From an uncultured Chlorobiaceae bacterium (GTDB lineage Bacteria > Bacteroidota > Chlorobiia > Chlorobiales > Chlorobiaceae), in NCBI GenBank assembly GCA_903824295.1, contig CAIJWE010000121.1, forward strand, positions 1-45,047: a DNA stretch of 45,047 bases. The letters run 5' to 3'. The stretch's first letter is position 1. Every line of letters starts with the position of its first letter. A model generated the notes under the pieces. That model saw nothing but the letters and a program-made list of their open reading frames with translations, was not told where the DNA came from and made no database searches. Positions 25,457 through 36,229 of this stretch are shown here, one piece after another. Both the position numbers and the translations under genes were made by a program.

Positions 25457-26002
25457 ATGAATGTAGTAAATCCGGAAGCTATCGGGTTGTTCGGGCTGAT
25501 GATCACCGTCTGGGTGTTCGGACTTGAACAGTTGGGATTCGGGCTTGACAAAGAGACAGATCATGCAAAACTGGGGCGCAATCTTGCCAATATCGCCCTC
25601 TGGTTCGGCGGTGTTGCTCAGATTTTTACCGCTCTCTGCATGTTTATGTTTGATATGGGGATCCCTCCTGAAAAAAGAATTTACCTTGGCACCATTTTTG
25701 CAACTTACGGCCTCTTCTGGGTTGTTGTCGCGAAGCATTTCTACAACCCCGGCGACAAAAAGATCTATGCCCACATGTTTTTGGGGATCTTTTTCATCAC
25801 GGCGGTTTTCAGCTACAAGGCTATCCTCCTCGGGGCAATCTGGCCATTAGCTACCGTGCTGTTACTCATTAACCTGTTGACCATTTTGCTGCCTTTTGCC
25901 TGGTACAAACAGAACGCCTTGATCACAAAAATCTGCGGTGCAACAAATGTTGCCATCGGCCTCTGCGCGATTCCACTCCTCTTCAAATCGCTGGGCATGT
26001 AA
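25457..26002 (+). CDS. Acetate uptake permease, GPR1/FUN34/YaaH (SatP) family
   Basis: 181 residues, six membrane helices, close to the 188 residues of E. coli SatP. The family signature is the N-terminal NPEAIGLFG (normally NPAPLGL), then FGLEQLGFGL, IALWFGGVAQIFTALCMFM, YGLFWVVVAKHF and a final ICGATNVAIGLCAI helix. It moves acetate, and possibly succinate, with protons. Green sulfur bacteria photo-assimilate acetate, which fits. The strong AAGGAG ribosome-binding site supports this start. A large stem-loop follows the stop. Confidence 0.88.
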   Translation: MNVVNPEAIGLFGLMITVWVFGLEQLGFGLDKETDHAKLGRNLANIALWFGGVAQIFTALCMFMFDMGIPPEKRIYLGTIFATYGLFWVVVAKHFYNPGDKKIYAHMFLGIFFITAVFSYKAILLGAIWPLATVLLLINLLTILLPFAWYKQNALITKICGATNVAIGLCAIPLLFKSLGM

Positions 26003-26017
26003 TCTTGACCCTATCTT

Positions 26018-26054
26018 GCCCGAAACAGCCATCAGTTTTACGGCTGTTTCGGGC
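26018..26054 (+). terminator. 13-bp stem-loop after the acetate permease
   Basis: GCCCGAAACAGCC (26018-26030), 11-base loop, GGCTGTTTCGGGC (26042-26054): perfect 13-bp stem starting 15 bases after the stop codon. No T-run follows, so termination or mRNA 3'-end protection are both possible. Confidence 0.6.
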
Positions 26055-26216
26055 CGCACCGATAACCACCCCATGTTTCAGCTCCATAACCTCTTCTCTG
26101 ATTATCTTTTTACTCCTTACACGTTAATTGCTTATTTTCGCATTCTTTCTCGTATTTCAACGAGTCAGAAACGCTGAACCATCGAAAATGAGCTGATTAC
26201 ACCAGCAGTATAGCCA

Positions 26217-29200
26217 ATGATAGCACTGCATATCTCCATATTTGACGGAGCCCCGTTCCTTTGGAGTGAGGGAAAAAAGATCGGTATGCTGAAAGAGTTG
26301 CGACTGGCAATGGATGGCATTCGTATGATTTCCCTGCGCAGCAACACCACAAAAGAGTTTTGTGTCTGGCTGCCCTGCAGGGGAGAAAAACCGGTTTCAT
26401 CTTCTCCGCTTGTCGGCACAGGGCCCGAAATGATCGGCGAGGAGAGCCTCAAAGCGTTTCCGATTACCGCGCTTCGGCTGAATGCCACTTCTCTGCATGA
26501 GCTTTCCCTGCTCTCCGAAAAGGGCAATATCCCCGGCAGTGGTGTCATCTTCGGAAGCTCTCTCTGCTGGATCCGGCAGGTACGCAAAATTGCACTGAAT
26601 ATCATCAGAAGCCAGTCGCTGCTGCCTTCAATTATCAGAAACGACACATTCTGGGAGGCCCTGTGGCAGCCTCTTCCCGACACGGCGACATCCTATGCGC
26701 TTGAAAAACTTTCGGTAACCATGCCTGCGGTATGCCGTTCTCTCAGCCGTACCATTGCACAACCACCGGAAGTGCCAAAACAGTTGACGCTTCGGCGGCT
26801 TCTCTCTTTCATCGTCAATGTGCTGGTACGTCCTCATGAGAAAGCGGGTACACCAAAAATCACCGAATTCGAGAGCATCAATGATGCATGGCTTCATGCG
26901 CTGTCGAGCAGTGATGCAAGGGTGAACTGGAAAAATGAGCAGGAGATTGAGCAGTTTGCCTGTCAGCTCAACGCATGGCGTCGTCCAATTGAGATCCATG
27001 AACGCTCACCCTTCAGGTTATGCTTTCAATTGACCGAGCCCGCGCTGAAAGGGAAAAAACAGGATCGCTGGCATGTCGGATATCAACTGCAATTGAAAGC
27101 TGACCCAAGCCTGATTCTCAACGTCGGGGATCTCTGGAACTCCGAGAGCGTTGCATCACAGCACGCAGCATCCTATGCCTCCGATTATACCGAATTCATG
27201 CTCACGGCACTGGGGCAAGCCTCAGGCCTCTGCCCCACAGTCACCCAAAGCCTGAAAAAGAAAAATCCGGGCGGTTTCGATCTTGCTACAGAGGGCGCAT
27301 ACCAATTTTTGCTGGAATATGCCGAGTTGCTGCGAAGTGCCGGATTTGTTGTTATGCTTCCCTCGTGGTGGAGCAGCCGCAGAGCGCTCAACCGTATCGG
27401 AATCAAGACAAAAGTGAAACTTCCGGCCATGAAGGGAAGCGGATCCGGTCTTACGCTGGAAAGCATGGTTGCCTGCGATTATGCTGCAGCAATCGGCAAT
27501 GAAGAACTTGACTTGCAGGAACTGAAAACGCTGGCCGAATTGAAAGCTCCACTGGTGAAAGTGCGCGGGCAGTGGACACAGATCGATCATCAGGAGCTTC
27601 TCAATGCACTGCATTTTCTTGAAAAAAATCCAACCGGAGAGCTTTCGGCCAGAGAGATTCTTGCAACAGCACTCGGAGCAGAGAAAAAGGAGGATGCTCA
27701 CTTTATCAGGTCGGTTGAAATCGAAGGGTGGCTTCAGGAGCTGCTTGAAAAGCTCTCGAACCAGGGCCAGTTTGAACTGCTTCCACCACCAGTGCATTTT
27801 CAGGGAACGCTTCGCGCCTATCAGGAACGGGGGTTTTCATGGCTCTCATTTCTTCGCAAGTGGGGTCTTGGTGCCTGTCTTGCCGATGACATGGGCCTTG
27901 GCAAAACCATCCAGACGCTTGCACTGCTGCAACGCGAGCGTGAGCTGGGAGAAAAACGGGCGGTGCTCCTGATCTGCCCCACCTCGGTCGTCAACAACTG
28001 GCGAAAGGAGGCTGAACGCTTCACTCCGGATTTGGCCGTACTGGTTCATCACGGTGGCGACCGGATGAAAACCGCCGCTTTTCGCAAAGCCGCAACCGGT
28101 TCAGCCCTTGTTATTTCAAGCTATGGGCTCTTGCAGCGCGACCTCGAATTTCTGTCGAAGGTTCCCTGGGCGGGCATTATTCTGGATGAAGCGCAGAACA
28201 TCAAAAACCCTGAGACAAAACAGTCAAAAGCTGCAAGAACAATCCGGGCCGATTACCGCATTGCCCTGACTGGTACCCCTGTTGAAAATCATGTCGGTGA
28301 TCTCTGGGCGCTGATGGATTTTCTTAATCCCGGCTTTCTCGGCACCCAACACTTTTTCAGGCAGAACTTCTATCTCCCGATACAGTGGTACGGTGACAGA
28401 GAAGCATCGGCGCGACTGAAATCCCTCACAGGACCCTTTATTTTGCGCCGTATGAAAACAGACAAGACGATTATCTCTGACCTGCCTGACAAGATTGAAA
28501 TGAAGGAGTATTGCACGCTTACCAAAGAGCAGGCCTCGCTCTACAAGGCAGTTGTTGATGAGATGCAGGAGAAAATCGAGAGCGCCGAAGGCATTGACCG
28601 CCGAGGATTGGTGCTGGCGCTGCTGGTGAAACTCAAGCAGGTCTGCAACCACCCTGCACATTTTCTCAGCGACAATTCTGCTATTGAACATCGCTCAGGC
28701 AAAGTAAAACGGCTGACAGAGCTGCTTGGCGACATTCGCGAAGCGGGAGAAAAAACGCTGCTCTTTACCCAGTTTACCCAAATGGGCACGATGCTCCGGC
28801 ACTATCTTCAGGATCTTTACGGTGAAGAGGTACTCTTTCTGCACGGTGGAATCACAAAAAAAAGGCGGGATGAGATGGTGGAAAGGTTCCAGCATGAGGG
28901 GGGAAATTCGCCGGCAATCTTTATTCTGTCACTGAAAGCGGGAGGAACCGGCCTGAACCTGACAGGCGCGAATCACGTCGTGCACTTCGATCGATGGTGG
29001 AACCCGGCGGTGGAGAATCAGGCGACCGATCGCGCCTTCCGTATCGGGCAGCACAAAAATGTGGAAGTCCATAAATTTATTACAACAGGCACCCTCGAAG
29101 AGCGCATTGATGAGATGATTGAGAAAAAAACAACGGTCGCCGGGCAGGTTCTCGGAACGGGTGAGCAGTGGCTGACCGAACTGTCGAATAATGATTTGCG

Positions 29201-29240
29201 CAACCTGATTATGCTCAGTCAGAACGCAATGGAAGAGTAA
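26217..29240 (+). CDS. SNF2-family DNA-dependent ATPase
   Basis: 1007 residues. The N-terminal half (about 200-500) contains the SNF2-associated region (DUF3670-like) seen in bacterial SNF2 proteins. The motor spans about 520-990: LADDMGLGKTIQTLALL with Walker A near 556-563, ICPTSVVNNW, ILDEAQNIKNP (DEAQ near 657), ALTGTPVENHVGDLWALMDFL, then helicase C with LLFTQFTQMG, SLKAGGTGLNLTGANHVVHFDRWWNP and DRAFRIGQ. Such ATPases translocate on DNA and remodel protein-DNA complexes; bacterial roles include repair, RNA polymerase recycling and defence. A SWIM zinc-finger gene starts six bases downstream. The frame could begin slightly later, since no clear ribosome-binding site marks 26217. Confidence 0.94.
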   Translation: MIALHISIFDGAPFLWSEGKKIGMLKELRLAMDGIRMISLRSNTTKEFCVWLPCRGEKPVSSSPLVGTGPEMIGEESLKAFPITALRLNATSLHELSLLSEKGNIPGSGVIFGSSLCWIRQVRKIALNIIRSQSLLPSIIRNDTFWEALWQPLPDTATSYALEKLSVTMPAVCRSLSRTIAQPPEVPKQLTLRRLLSFIVNVLVRPHEKAGTPKITEFESINDAWLHALSSSDARVNWKNEQEIEQFACQLNAWRRPIEIHERSPFRLCFQLTEPALKGKKQDRWHVGYQLQLKADPSLILNVGDLWNSESVASQHAASYASDYTEFMLTALGQASGLCPTVTQSLKKKNPGGFDLATEGAYQFLLEYAELLRSAGFVVMLPSWWSSRRALNRIGIKTKVKLPAMKGSGSGLTLESMVACDYAAAIGNEELDLQELKTLAELKAPLVKVRGQWTQIDHQELLNALHFLEKNPTGELSAREILATALGAEKKEDAHFIRSVEIEGWLQELLEKLSNQGQFELLPPPVHFQGTLRAYQERGFSWLSFLRKWGLGACLADDMGLGKTIQTLALLQRERELGEKRAVLLICPTSVVNNWRKEAERFTPDLAVLVHHGGDRMKTAAFRKAATGSALVISSYGLLQRDLEFLSKVPWAGIILDEAQNIKNPETKQSKAARTIRADYRIALTGTPVENHVGDLWALMDFLNPGFLGTQHFFRQNFYLPIQWYGDREASARLKSLTGPFILRRMKTDKTIISDLPDKIEMKEYCTLTKEQASLYKAVVDEMQEKIESAEGIDRRGLVLALLVKLKQVCNHPAHFLSDNSAIEHRSGKVKRLTELLGDIREAGEKTLLFTQFTQMGTMLRHYLQDLYGEEVLFLHGGITKKRRDEMVERFQHEGGNSPAIFILSLKAGGTGLNLTGANHVVHFDRWWNPAVENQATDRAFRIGQHKNVEVHKFITTGTLEERIDEMIEKKTTVAGQVLGTGEQWLTELSNNDLRNLIMLSQNAMEE

Positions 29241-29246
29241 TGGATA

Positions 29247-30131
29247 ATGGCATTCTATTGGTATAAAAAGCCAACATCGTCAGCCCCAAAAGCGGTGACC
29301 GGTGGCATAAAGTCCCAGAACAAAAAGGGAGCATTTGGCCAAACTTGGTGGGGGAAACAGTGGATTACAACACTTGAGCACTTTAATATCGGCGAAAGGA
29401 TTACTCGTGGAAAATCGTACGCCCGAAAGGGGCAGGTGACGGACCTTGTCATCACGGCAAAAAAGGGAGTCGCGGCAAAAGTGCAGGGTTCAAGAGTCCG
29501 CCCCTACAAGGTGTCCATCACGCTGACGCCCTACACAAAAGGGGAGAAAGTGCTTTTGGAATACAAGCTTACCTCTAAACACATCTACATCGCACAGCTT
29601 CTCAGTGGAGAGATGCCTGAAAATCTTGAACGCCTCTTCAAAACGGCAGGGCTCTGGCTCTTTCCCATAAGATACAACGATTTGACCACCACCTGTTCGT
29701 GCCCCGACTACTCGAACCCCTGCAAGCACATTGCCGCCGTCTTTTATCTGATGGCAGAGGCCTTTGACCAGGATCCTTTTCTTCTCTTCACCCTGCGAGG
29801 AATCGACAAGGAGGAGTTTCTCAAGAAAATCGGCTACAAACGCCAGGTTGCAGGAGGTGATGAACCCCAGGCACTGCCGGAACCACTGCCTTCCGACCAG
29901 GGTACGTTTTGGGGATATACACCCTTACCCGATCCGCAATTTATTCATACCTCACCCGCAGTACACGCCTCAATGGCAAAACGGCTTGGCGCAATTCCTT
30001 ACTGGCGTTCCTCCAAAAACTTCATAAGTGTTATGGAGACCACTTACGCCCGAGCATCGCTGTTCGCTGAAACAATGATCAACATACAAACAGACGAACA
30101 GGAAAAAAATGCATCAAAAAACAATGACTGA
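29247..30131 (+). CDS. SWIM zinc-finger protein, partner of the SNF2 ATPase
   Basis: 294 residues. The N-terminal half has FGQTWWGKQWITTLE and many basic strands, as in other bacterial SWIM proteins. The SWIM motif is C150-x-C152-x6-C159-x-H161 (TCSCPDYSNPCKH), followed by IAAVFYLMAEAFDQDPFLLFTLRG. SWIM fingers bind DNA or protein. It sits six bases after the SNF2 gene, a pairing found repeatedly in bacteria, so the two probably work as one DNA-remodelling complex. The C-terminal 100 residues are of unknown fold. Confidence 0.9.
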   Translation: MAFYWYKKPTSSAPKAVTGGIKSQNKKGAFGQTWWGKQWITTLEHFNIGERITRGKSYARKGQVTDLVITAKKGVAAKVQGSRVRPYKVSITLTPYTKGEKVLLEYKLTSKHIYIAQLLSGEMPENLERLFKTAGLWLFPIRYNDLTTTCSCPDYSNPCKHIAAVFYLMAEAFDQDPFLLFTLRGIDKEEFLKKIGYKRQVAGGDEPQALPEPLPSDQGTFWGYTPLPDPQFIHTSPAVHASMAKRLGAIPYWRSSKNFISVMETTYARASLFAETMINIQTDEQEKNASKNND

Positions 30132-30220
30132 ATAGAGGTTTTTTGCAGTTTACGACTGATTTGCTATTATAAAAGAAGGTCTTATGACTTTTATTTCACG
30201 TACTAAAACCACCATACGCC

Positions 30221-30433
30221 ATGAGCGCTCATATCTATAAGAAAATTGAACTGGTAGGTTCCTCAGCCACAAGTATTGAGGAGGCAGTCAATAATGCCGT
30301 TGCCAAAGCGGCTGAAACCATCAGAAACATCCGCTGGGTTGAGATTCTTGAAACCCGTTGCCATGTTGAGGAGCAGAAAGTTGCCTACTGGCAGGTAACG
30401 GTTAAAATCGGCTTTACCCTCGACGAAAACTGA
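30221..30433 (+). CDS. Dodecin, flavin-storage protein
   Basis: 70 residues, full length for dodecins. It has the family start [27 protein letters not shown] split over helix and strand, the flavin-stacking Trp W39 (NIRWVEI) and Gln Q58 ([10 protein letters not shown]). Dodecins form 12-mers that bind and protect free flavin. Single gene: 89 bases after the SWIM gene and followed by a strong bidirectional terminator. Confidence 0.95.
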   Translation: MSAHIYKKIELVGSSATSIEEAVNNAVAKAAETIRNIRWVEILETRCHVEEQKVAYWQVTVKIGFTLDEN

Positions 30434-30451
30434 TCAATACTGCTGATGAGC

Positions 30452-30483
30452 AAAAAAAAAGGCGCCCTCGCAGGCGCCTTTTT
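30452..30483. terminator. Bidirectional intrinsic terminator (dodecin / pckG)
   Basis: A run of nine A, GGCGCC (30461-30466), loop, GGCGCC (30473-30478), five T. Stem and T-run work in both directions, between the convergent dodecin and PEP carboxykinase genes. Confidence 0.92.
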
Positions 30484-30503
30484 CTCTTAAAAACGAACAA
30501 TCG

Positions 30504-32369
30504 TCAATTTTCGGAAGTGTAATTTTCCGGAGCAAGGCTCCAGTGCCTCGGAGACATCCAGAGCGTTGAGAGCATGAGCTCACGAATATGAGGAAACTCT
30601 TTTGGAAGCCTGTCGTAAATTGTTTCGAAGAGCGCCTCATGTGAAAGCAGCTCATTTTTCCACGCTTCACGATCGACCGACATCAATTTGATGAACTTCT
30701 CTTCCGTCATCTCCTCCAGACCTGTCCAGTCAATCATATCATACTTCGGCATCCAGCCAAGCGGACTTTCAACGGCGCCAGCATTGCCCTGAACACGATC
30801 GACAATCCACTTCAGCACCCTCATGTTTTCGCCAAAACCTGGCCAGAGGAACTTGCCATTCTCATCTTTGCGGAACCAGTTGACACCAAAAATTCTTGGC
30901 AGTTCAGGCAGTGTGCGCCCGACATGGAGCCAGTGGTTGAAATAATCGCCCATGTGGTAGCCGCAGAAAGGAATCATGGCAAAAGGATCGCGACGAACAT
31001 CGCCCACCTTGCCAGCGGCGGCGGCGGTTTTTTCGGAACCCATGGTGGCGGCCAAATAAACTCCCGAATTCCAGTTTGCCGACTGGTAAACAAGCGGAAC
31101 GGTATCTCCACGGCGACCGCCAAAAATGAATGCACTGATCATCACACCTTTCGGATCTTCCCAGTCAGCATCAAGCGAAGGGCACTGACTTGCCGGAGAG
31201 GTAAAGCGGGCATTGGGGTGCGAAGAGAGACGACCGCAGTCAGGCGTCCATGCATGGCCCTGCCAGTCGATAAGATGCTCCGGCGCCTCATCAGTCATCC
31301 CTTCCCACCAGACATCACCATCAGGCGTCATGGCGACGTTGGTGAAAATACAGTTCTTTGCAAGCGTTGCCATGGCATTCGGATTTGATTTGTCCGATGT
31401 GCCAGGAGCAACACCAAAAAATCCATACTCCGGATTGATGGCACGAAGACGTCCATCTTCACCTGGCTTGATCCATGCAATATCATCACCAATAGTGGTA
31501 ATCTTCCATCCCTCAAAAGATTGGGGAGGAATGAGCATGGCAAAATTGGTTTTACCACAGGCACTCGGGAATGCTCCACCGATGTAGGTTTTTTTGCCAT
31601 CCGGTGATTCAACGCCAAGAATGAGCATGTGCTCAGCCAGCCACCCTTCATCCCGTGCCATCGAAGAGGCAATACGCAGAGCAAAGCATTTTTTGCCGAG
31701 CAGGGCGTTGCCGCCATAACCGCTTCCAAAAGAGACAATTGAACGCTCTTCAGGATAATGAACAATGTATTTCGTATCGTTGCAGGGCCAGGCGACATCC
31801 TGCTCTCCGGGTTGAAGCGGCGCACCGACAGAGTGAAGACAAGGCACAAATTCGCTGTTTTCACCAAGCAGGTCCATAACCTTGCGTCCCATCCTCGTCA
31901 TGATGCGCATGTTCGTAACAACATAGGGCGAATCGGAAATTTCAACACCGATATGGGCGATGGGAGAGCCAAGCGGCCCCATGCTGAAGGGAATAACATA
32001 CATGGTACGGCCAGTCATGCAATTCCTGAACAACTCTTTCATCGTCTCTTTCATCTCTTTTGGTGCGACCCAGTTATTGGTAGGGCCTGCATCCTGGCGA
32101 CGAATGCTGCAGATGTAGGTTCTGTCTTCAACTCTCGCGACATCGCTCGGGTCAGAACGGCAGAGATAGCTGTTCGGGCGCTTCTCTTCCGAGAGTTTGA
32201 TAAAGGTTCCACTCGCAACCATCTGCCCGGCAAGGGTGTCATACTCTTCCTCGCTTCCATCACACCAATGTACGGCGTCCGGGCGGCAGAGCTCTGCCGT
32301 CTCCTGAACCCACTGGATCAGCTTTTTGTTTTTCACATAGTCCGGAGGATTGATCTGCATTACAGTCAT
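30504..32369 (-). CDS. pckG: Phosphoenolpyruvate carboxykinase (GTP)
   Basis: About 621 residues from the chosen ATG at 32369; the frame opens 15 codons earlier (32414) but that stretch (Phe-rich) lies within the upstream terminator area and is unlikely to be translated. Converts oxaloacetate and GTP to PEP, CO2 and GDP. It is the GTP class: the kinase P-loop [41 protein letters not shown] with the metal ligands, the mobile-lid region and [21 protein letters not shown] are all visible in pieces. In green sulfur bacteria it links reverse-TCA intermediates to PEP. Alone on the minus strand between two terminators. Confidence 0.96.
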   Translation of the reverse strand: MTVMQINPPDYVKNKKLIQWVQETAELCRPDAVHWCDGSEEEYDTLAGQMVASGTFIKLSEEKRPNSYLCRSDPSDVARVEDRTYICSIRRQDAGPTNNWVAPKEMKETMKELFRNCMTGRTMYVIPFSMGPLGSPIAHIGVEISDSPYVVTNMRIMTRMGRKVMDLLGENSEFVPCLHSVGAPLQPGEQDVAWPCNDTKYIVHYPEERSIVSFGSGYGGNALLGKKCFALRIASSMARDEGWLAEHMLILGVESPDGKKTYIGGAFPSACGKTNFAMLIPPQSFEGWKITTIGDDIAWIKPGEDGRLRAINPEYGFFGVAPGTSDKSNPNAMATLAKNCIFTNVAMTPDGDVWWEGMTDEAPEHLIDWQGHAWTPDCGRLSSHPNARFTSPASQCPSLDADWEDPKGVMISAFIFGGRRGDTVPLVYQSANWNSGVYLAATMGSEKTAAAAGKVGDVRRDPFAMIPFCGYHMGDYFNHWLHVGRTLPELPRIFGVNWFRKDENGKFLWPGFGENMRVLKWIVDRVQGNAGAVESPLGWMPKYDMIDWTGLEEMTEEKFIKLMSVDREAWKNELLSHEALFETIYDRLPKEFPHIRELMLSTLWMSPRHWSLAPENYTSEN

Positions 32370-32395
32370 AATCGTTCTCATATGGCTAAGGGTTA

Positions 32396-32434
32396 TAAAA
32401 AAAAACGTTCGCAATCACCACTGACTGCGAACGT
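32396..32434 (-). terminator. Intrinsic terminator of the ResA-like gene
   Basis: Read on the minus strand: ACGTTCGCA (32434-32426), 12-base loop, TGCGAACGT (32413-32405), then a run of T down to 32397. It ends the transcript of the thioredoxin-like gene just before pckG. Confidence 0.85.
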
Positions 32435-32505
32435 GTAGAGAGAAAAAAAATTTCCGGATTCTGTGGCCACCGGATATGAAAACCATCAATCATGTGATGA
32501 TGACT

Positions 32506-33120
32506 TTATTGAGGGAGTTCCGGTTTTTTGAGAGCATCAACAATAATTTTTTCAAAGGCCTCTTTGCTTCTGCCTCCTGTAATGATCAAGGTAATACGGC
32601 CTGAAGTGTTAACGACAAAAGAGGTTGGAATGCCAGTAAGACCGCCCGCAACATACCGGCTGAAAGCAGAGACGATTTTGTCGTCAGACATGAAAACCGG
32701 ATAACCGATCTGATTTTTTGTGATAAAAGCGCGCATGTCCGTCACATTCTCATTGACTGCTACGCCAATAAAGGTAAAGCCCTTGCTTTCATATTTTTTC
32801 TGAAGAAGAACCATATCAGGGATTTCTGATCGGCAGGGAGGACACCATGATGCAAAAAAATTCACGATATAAGCTTTCCCGGCAAGTTGAGCCGACCCCA
32901 CCGCTTTTCCATCAAGGGTGCGAGCAGCAAAAGGGGGAGCCAACGGTAACGCTGCCGATGGCGAGGGCTGAAACGAAAGCCTCTCCCCGCTGTTTTTTTC
33001 AACAGGCAGAAGTGTCGAAAAGAAGAACGGCGAAACCTTATACAGCACTCCTGCCACACAGCCGAACAAAAGGGCTGAGACCGTCCACACCTTCCAGGAG
33101 CGACTGAACATCTTTTTCAT
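32506..33120 (-). CDS. ResA/TlpA-like thioredoxin-fold protein, membrane-anchored
   Basis: About 204 residues from the ATG at 33120 (the frame is open to 33177, but that part is Phe-rich and unlikely). A basic start and one membrane helix (VWTVSALLFGCVAGVLYKV) anchor it to the inner membrane with the domain in the periplasm. The thioredoxin fold holds the redox site FFASWCPPCRSE (CPPC), then KGFTFIGVAVNEN and the cis-proline loop GIPTSFVVN. ResA/TlpA proteins reduce disulfides, for example in apocytochrome c before heme attachment. No cytochrome maturation genes are adjacent. Confidence 0.9.
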   Translation of the reverse strand: MKKMFSRSWKVWTVSALLFGCVAGVLYKVSPFFFSTLLPVEKNSGERLSFQPSPSAALPLAPPFAARTLDGKAVGSAQLAGKAYIVNFFASWCPPCRSEIPDMVLLQKKYESKGFTFIGVAVNENVTDMRAFITKNQIGYPVFMSDDKIVSAFSRYVAGGLTGIPTSFVVNTSGRITLIITGGRSKEAFEKIIVDALKKPELPQ

Positions 33121-33222
33121 ACCGGTACAAATAAAAACTCGAAAGAAAGAAAATGACAACTTTTCTATAATATACAATTCTTCTTTTTTTTGACTGCTAT
33201 AAAATCATGTGTTATTTAGTCT

Positions 33223-33251
33223 TTGTGATTCTCTATCAAAAAAATTATATT
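33223..33251 (+). promoter_or_regulatory. Likely sigma-70 promoter of tRNA-Thr
   Basis: TTGTGA (33223-33228), 17-base spacer, TATATT (33246-33251); predicted start near 33258, about 20 bases before the tRNA. Might also drive atpD by read-through. Confidence 0.55.
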
Positions 33252-33278
33252 TGGACTTGTATTTTTCGCTCTGCTTAA

Positions 33279-33351
33279 GCCACCTTAGCTCAGTTGGTAG
33301 AGCAACTGTTTCGTAAATAGTAGGTCGTGGGTTCGACTCCCTCAGGTGGCT
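33279..33351 (+). tRNA. tRNA-Thr (anticodon CGT)
   Basis: Folds as a 73-base cloverleaf. Acceptor GCCACCT/AGGTGGC is perfect; the D-arm has AGTTGGTAGA; the anticodon stem ACTGT/ATAGT (one G-T pair) encloses loop TTCGTAA with anticodon CGT, reading ACG threonine codons; the T-loop is TTCGACT. The T-stem GTGGG/CCCTC has one T-T mismatch. Discriminator base T; CCA is not encoded. Confidence 0.95.
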
Positions 33352-33454
33352 CGTGTCCGGAACAGTCAAAAAAGCGAAAATTAATAATGCAACAGATTAC
33401 TTCTGGTAAATAGGCAGAAAAGCCCGGAAGCACGAACGTTTGATTATACCATAA

Positions 33455-34864
<1,410 letters not shown>

Positions 34865-34879
34865 ACAGAAGCAATAACC

Positions 34880-35146
34880 ATGGCGAATTCCGATAAAGGC
34901 TTTCAGATAGAGATCGTCACTCCCCAGAAGCTCCATTTTTCCGGGGAGGTTGTCAGTGTAACCGTGCCGGGTGATCTCGGGCAGTTTCAGATACTGAGAA
35001 ATCATGCGCCACTGCTCTCCTCGCTGACAAAAGGCAAGGTCAAACTTGCCTTGGCGGATCGCAGTGAGCAATCATTTTCTATTCTCGACGGTTTTATTGA
35101 AGTCAGCGGCAACAAGGCAATTCTGCTGACCGAAACTATTTCCTGA
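34880..35146 (+). CDS. atpC: F1 ATP synthase epsilon subunit, short form
   Basis: 88 residues. It matches the N-terminal beta-sandwich domain of epsilon ([54 protein letters not shown]), which binds gamma and the c-ring. The C-terminal two-helix domain, present in the 130-140-residue forms and able to inhibit ATP hydrolysis, is absent. The stop is followed by a terminator-like hairpin, so this is a natural end, not a truncation by frameshift. Co-transcribed with atpD. Confidence 0.96.
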   Translation: MANSDKGFQIEIVTPQKLHFSGEVVSVTVPGDLGQFQILRNHAPLLSSLTKGKVKLALADRSEQSFSILDGFIEVSGNKAILLTETIS

Positions 35147-35164
35147 TTTTATGCCAATGATTAA

Positions 35165-35198
35165 AGAGCATCAGCATCTTCACGGGTGCTGGTGTTTT
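35165..35198 (+). terminator. Intrinsic terminator after atpC
   Basis: Stem from about 35165-35176 (GCATCAGCA core) pairing with 35187-35198 (TGCTGGTGT core), with G-T wobbles, ending in TTTT. Starts 19 bases after the atpC stop and ends 9 bases before the next ATG. Confidence 0.7.
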
Positions 35199-35206
35199 AT
35201 GGTTTT

Positions 35207-36157
35207 ATGAAAACCCTTACCCCAAAAGCCCTGCGCAAGGGAGATACTATCGGCCTCATCTCCCCCTCTTCACATTGCGCCTATCCTGATAAAATCGGGC
35301 AAGCAGTTGGCTATCTCGAAAATAACGGTTACCGGGTCAAGCCCTCACGTCATCTCAACTGTATTGATACTGATCCCGTAATTGCCGATCAGCAGAAGCT
35401 GTACGATCTGCATGAGATGTTCCTTGATCCTGCAATAAAAGCAATTATCTGCCTGAGGGGAGGAGCTGGTGCGTCAAGATTATTAAAAAAAATAAATTAT
35501 GATCTCATCGCCGCCAATCCAAAAATAGTTGTCGGTTATTCGGACATTACCGCACTTTCGCTTGCATTGTTTGCCAAAACCGGATTGATCAGCTTTTCCG
35601 GGCCGATGCTTGCGACAGAACTCTACAAACCGACCCCCTATACAGAAGAGCATTTTTGGGGCATGTTGACCTCTCCCGCTTATGCCCTGTCCCTTCAGAA
35701 CCACCCTGACCACCCCATAACCTGCCTCAGATCCGGGATGGCTGAAGGGGTGCTTGTTGGCGGTAATCTCTCAGTACTCTCTTCGATGATTGGAACGCCC
35801 TACATGCCGGTACTGAACGATTCGTTGCTTTTTCTGGAAGATATCAACGAACCGGCATACCGCATTGACAGAATGCTGTCACACCTCGACAATGCTGGCC
35901 TGCTGGCACAGTGCAAAGGGGTTCTTTTCGGTCAGTTCGGTAATGAAGCCGAGAATACAAAAGCGGAAAATTTTCGGCAGCAGAACATTTTTAATTATTA
36001 CAGTGAAGAGGCCCATATTGACGGCCCGGTCATGAGAGGACTTTCTTACGGCCATATCAGAAATCTGATGACCATTCCTATTGGAGCCCGCTTCAAAATG
36101 GAGTTATCTCAGGCAGGCAATTTTTCACTTGAGGCGGTTCAACCGGTCATTGCATGA
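35207..36157 (+). CDS. LD-carboxypeptidase (S66 family, LdcA/MccF-like)
   Basis: 316 residues from the ATG at 35207; an upstream GTG/ATG extension would run into the terminator hairpin. It begins LRKGDTIGLISPSS, has CLRGGAGASRLL (oxyanion-hole loop), the nucleophile motif VGYSDITAL, then LFLEDINEPAYRIDRML with the catalytic glutamate and GLSYGHIRN with the histidine. LdcA cuts the L,D bond of the peptidoglycan tetrapeptide in the cytoplasm during cell-wall recycling; MccF relatives hydrolyse microcin C-type compounds. The context does not decide between them; recycling is the default. Confidence 0.92.
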   Translation: MKTLTPKALRKGDTIGLISPSSHCAYPDKIGQAVGYLENNGYRVKPSRHLNCIDTDPVIADQQKLYDLHEMFLDPAIKAIICLRGGAGASRLLKKINYDLIAANPKIVVGYSDITALSLALFAKTGLISFSGPMLATELYKPTPYTEEHFWGMLTSPAYALSLQNHPDHPITCLRSGMAEGVLVGGNLSVLSSMIGTPYMPVLNDSLLFLEDINEPAYRIDRMLSHLDNAGLLAQCKGVLFGQFGNEAENTKAENFRQQNIFNYYSEEAHIDGPVMRGLSYGHIRNLMTIPIGARFKMELSQAGNFSLEAVQPVIA

Positions 36158-36187
36158 GGAGTAATCCCGGTTGAACTTCCGGGTTAC
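36137..36187 (+). other. Mutually exclusive hairpins at the end of the LD-carboxypeptidase gene
   Basis: GTTCAACCGG (36137-36146, last codons) pairs with CCGGTTGAAC (36167-36176). The latter region also belongs to a second stem, GTAATCCCGG (36161-36170) with CCGGGTTAC (36179-36187) with one bulged T. The two stems overlap and cannot form together. No T-run follows. Confidence 0.4.
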
Positions 36188-36229
36188 AAAGCCTGCTTCG
36201 GCTCTTATAACATATCTTGCTGCGATTTT

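Noticed and set aside
32370-32414. Extended N-terminus of PEP carboxykinase
   Set aside because: The extra codons abut the T-run of the upstream terminator and add a Phe-rich stretch absent from the family.
30504-32438. Plus-strand frames of 124-226 codons opposite pckG
   Set aside because: Complement of a highly conserved gene; no motifs of their own.
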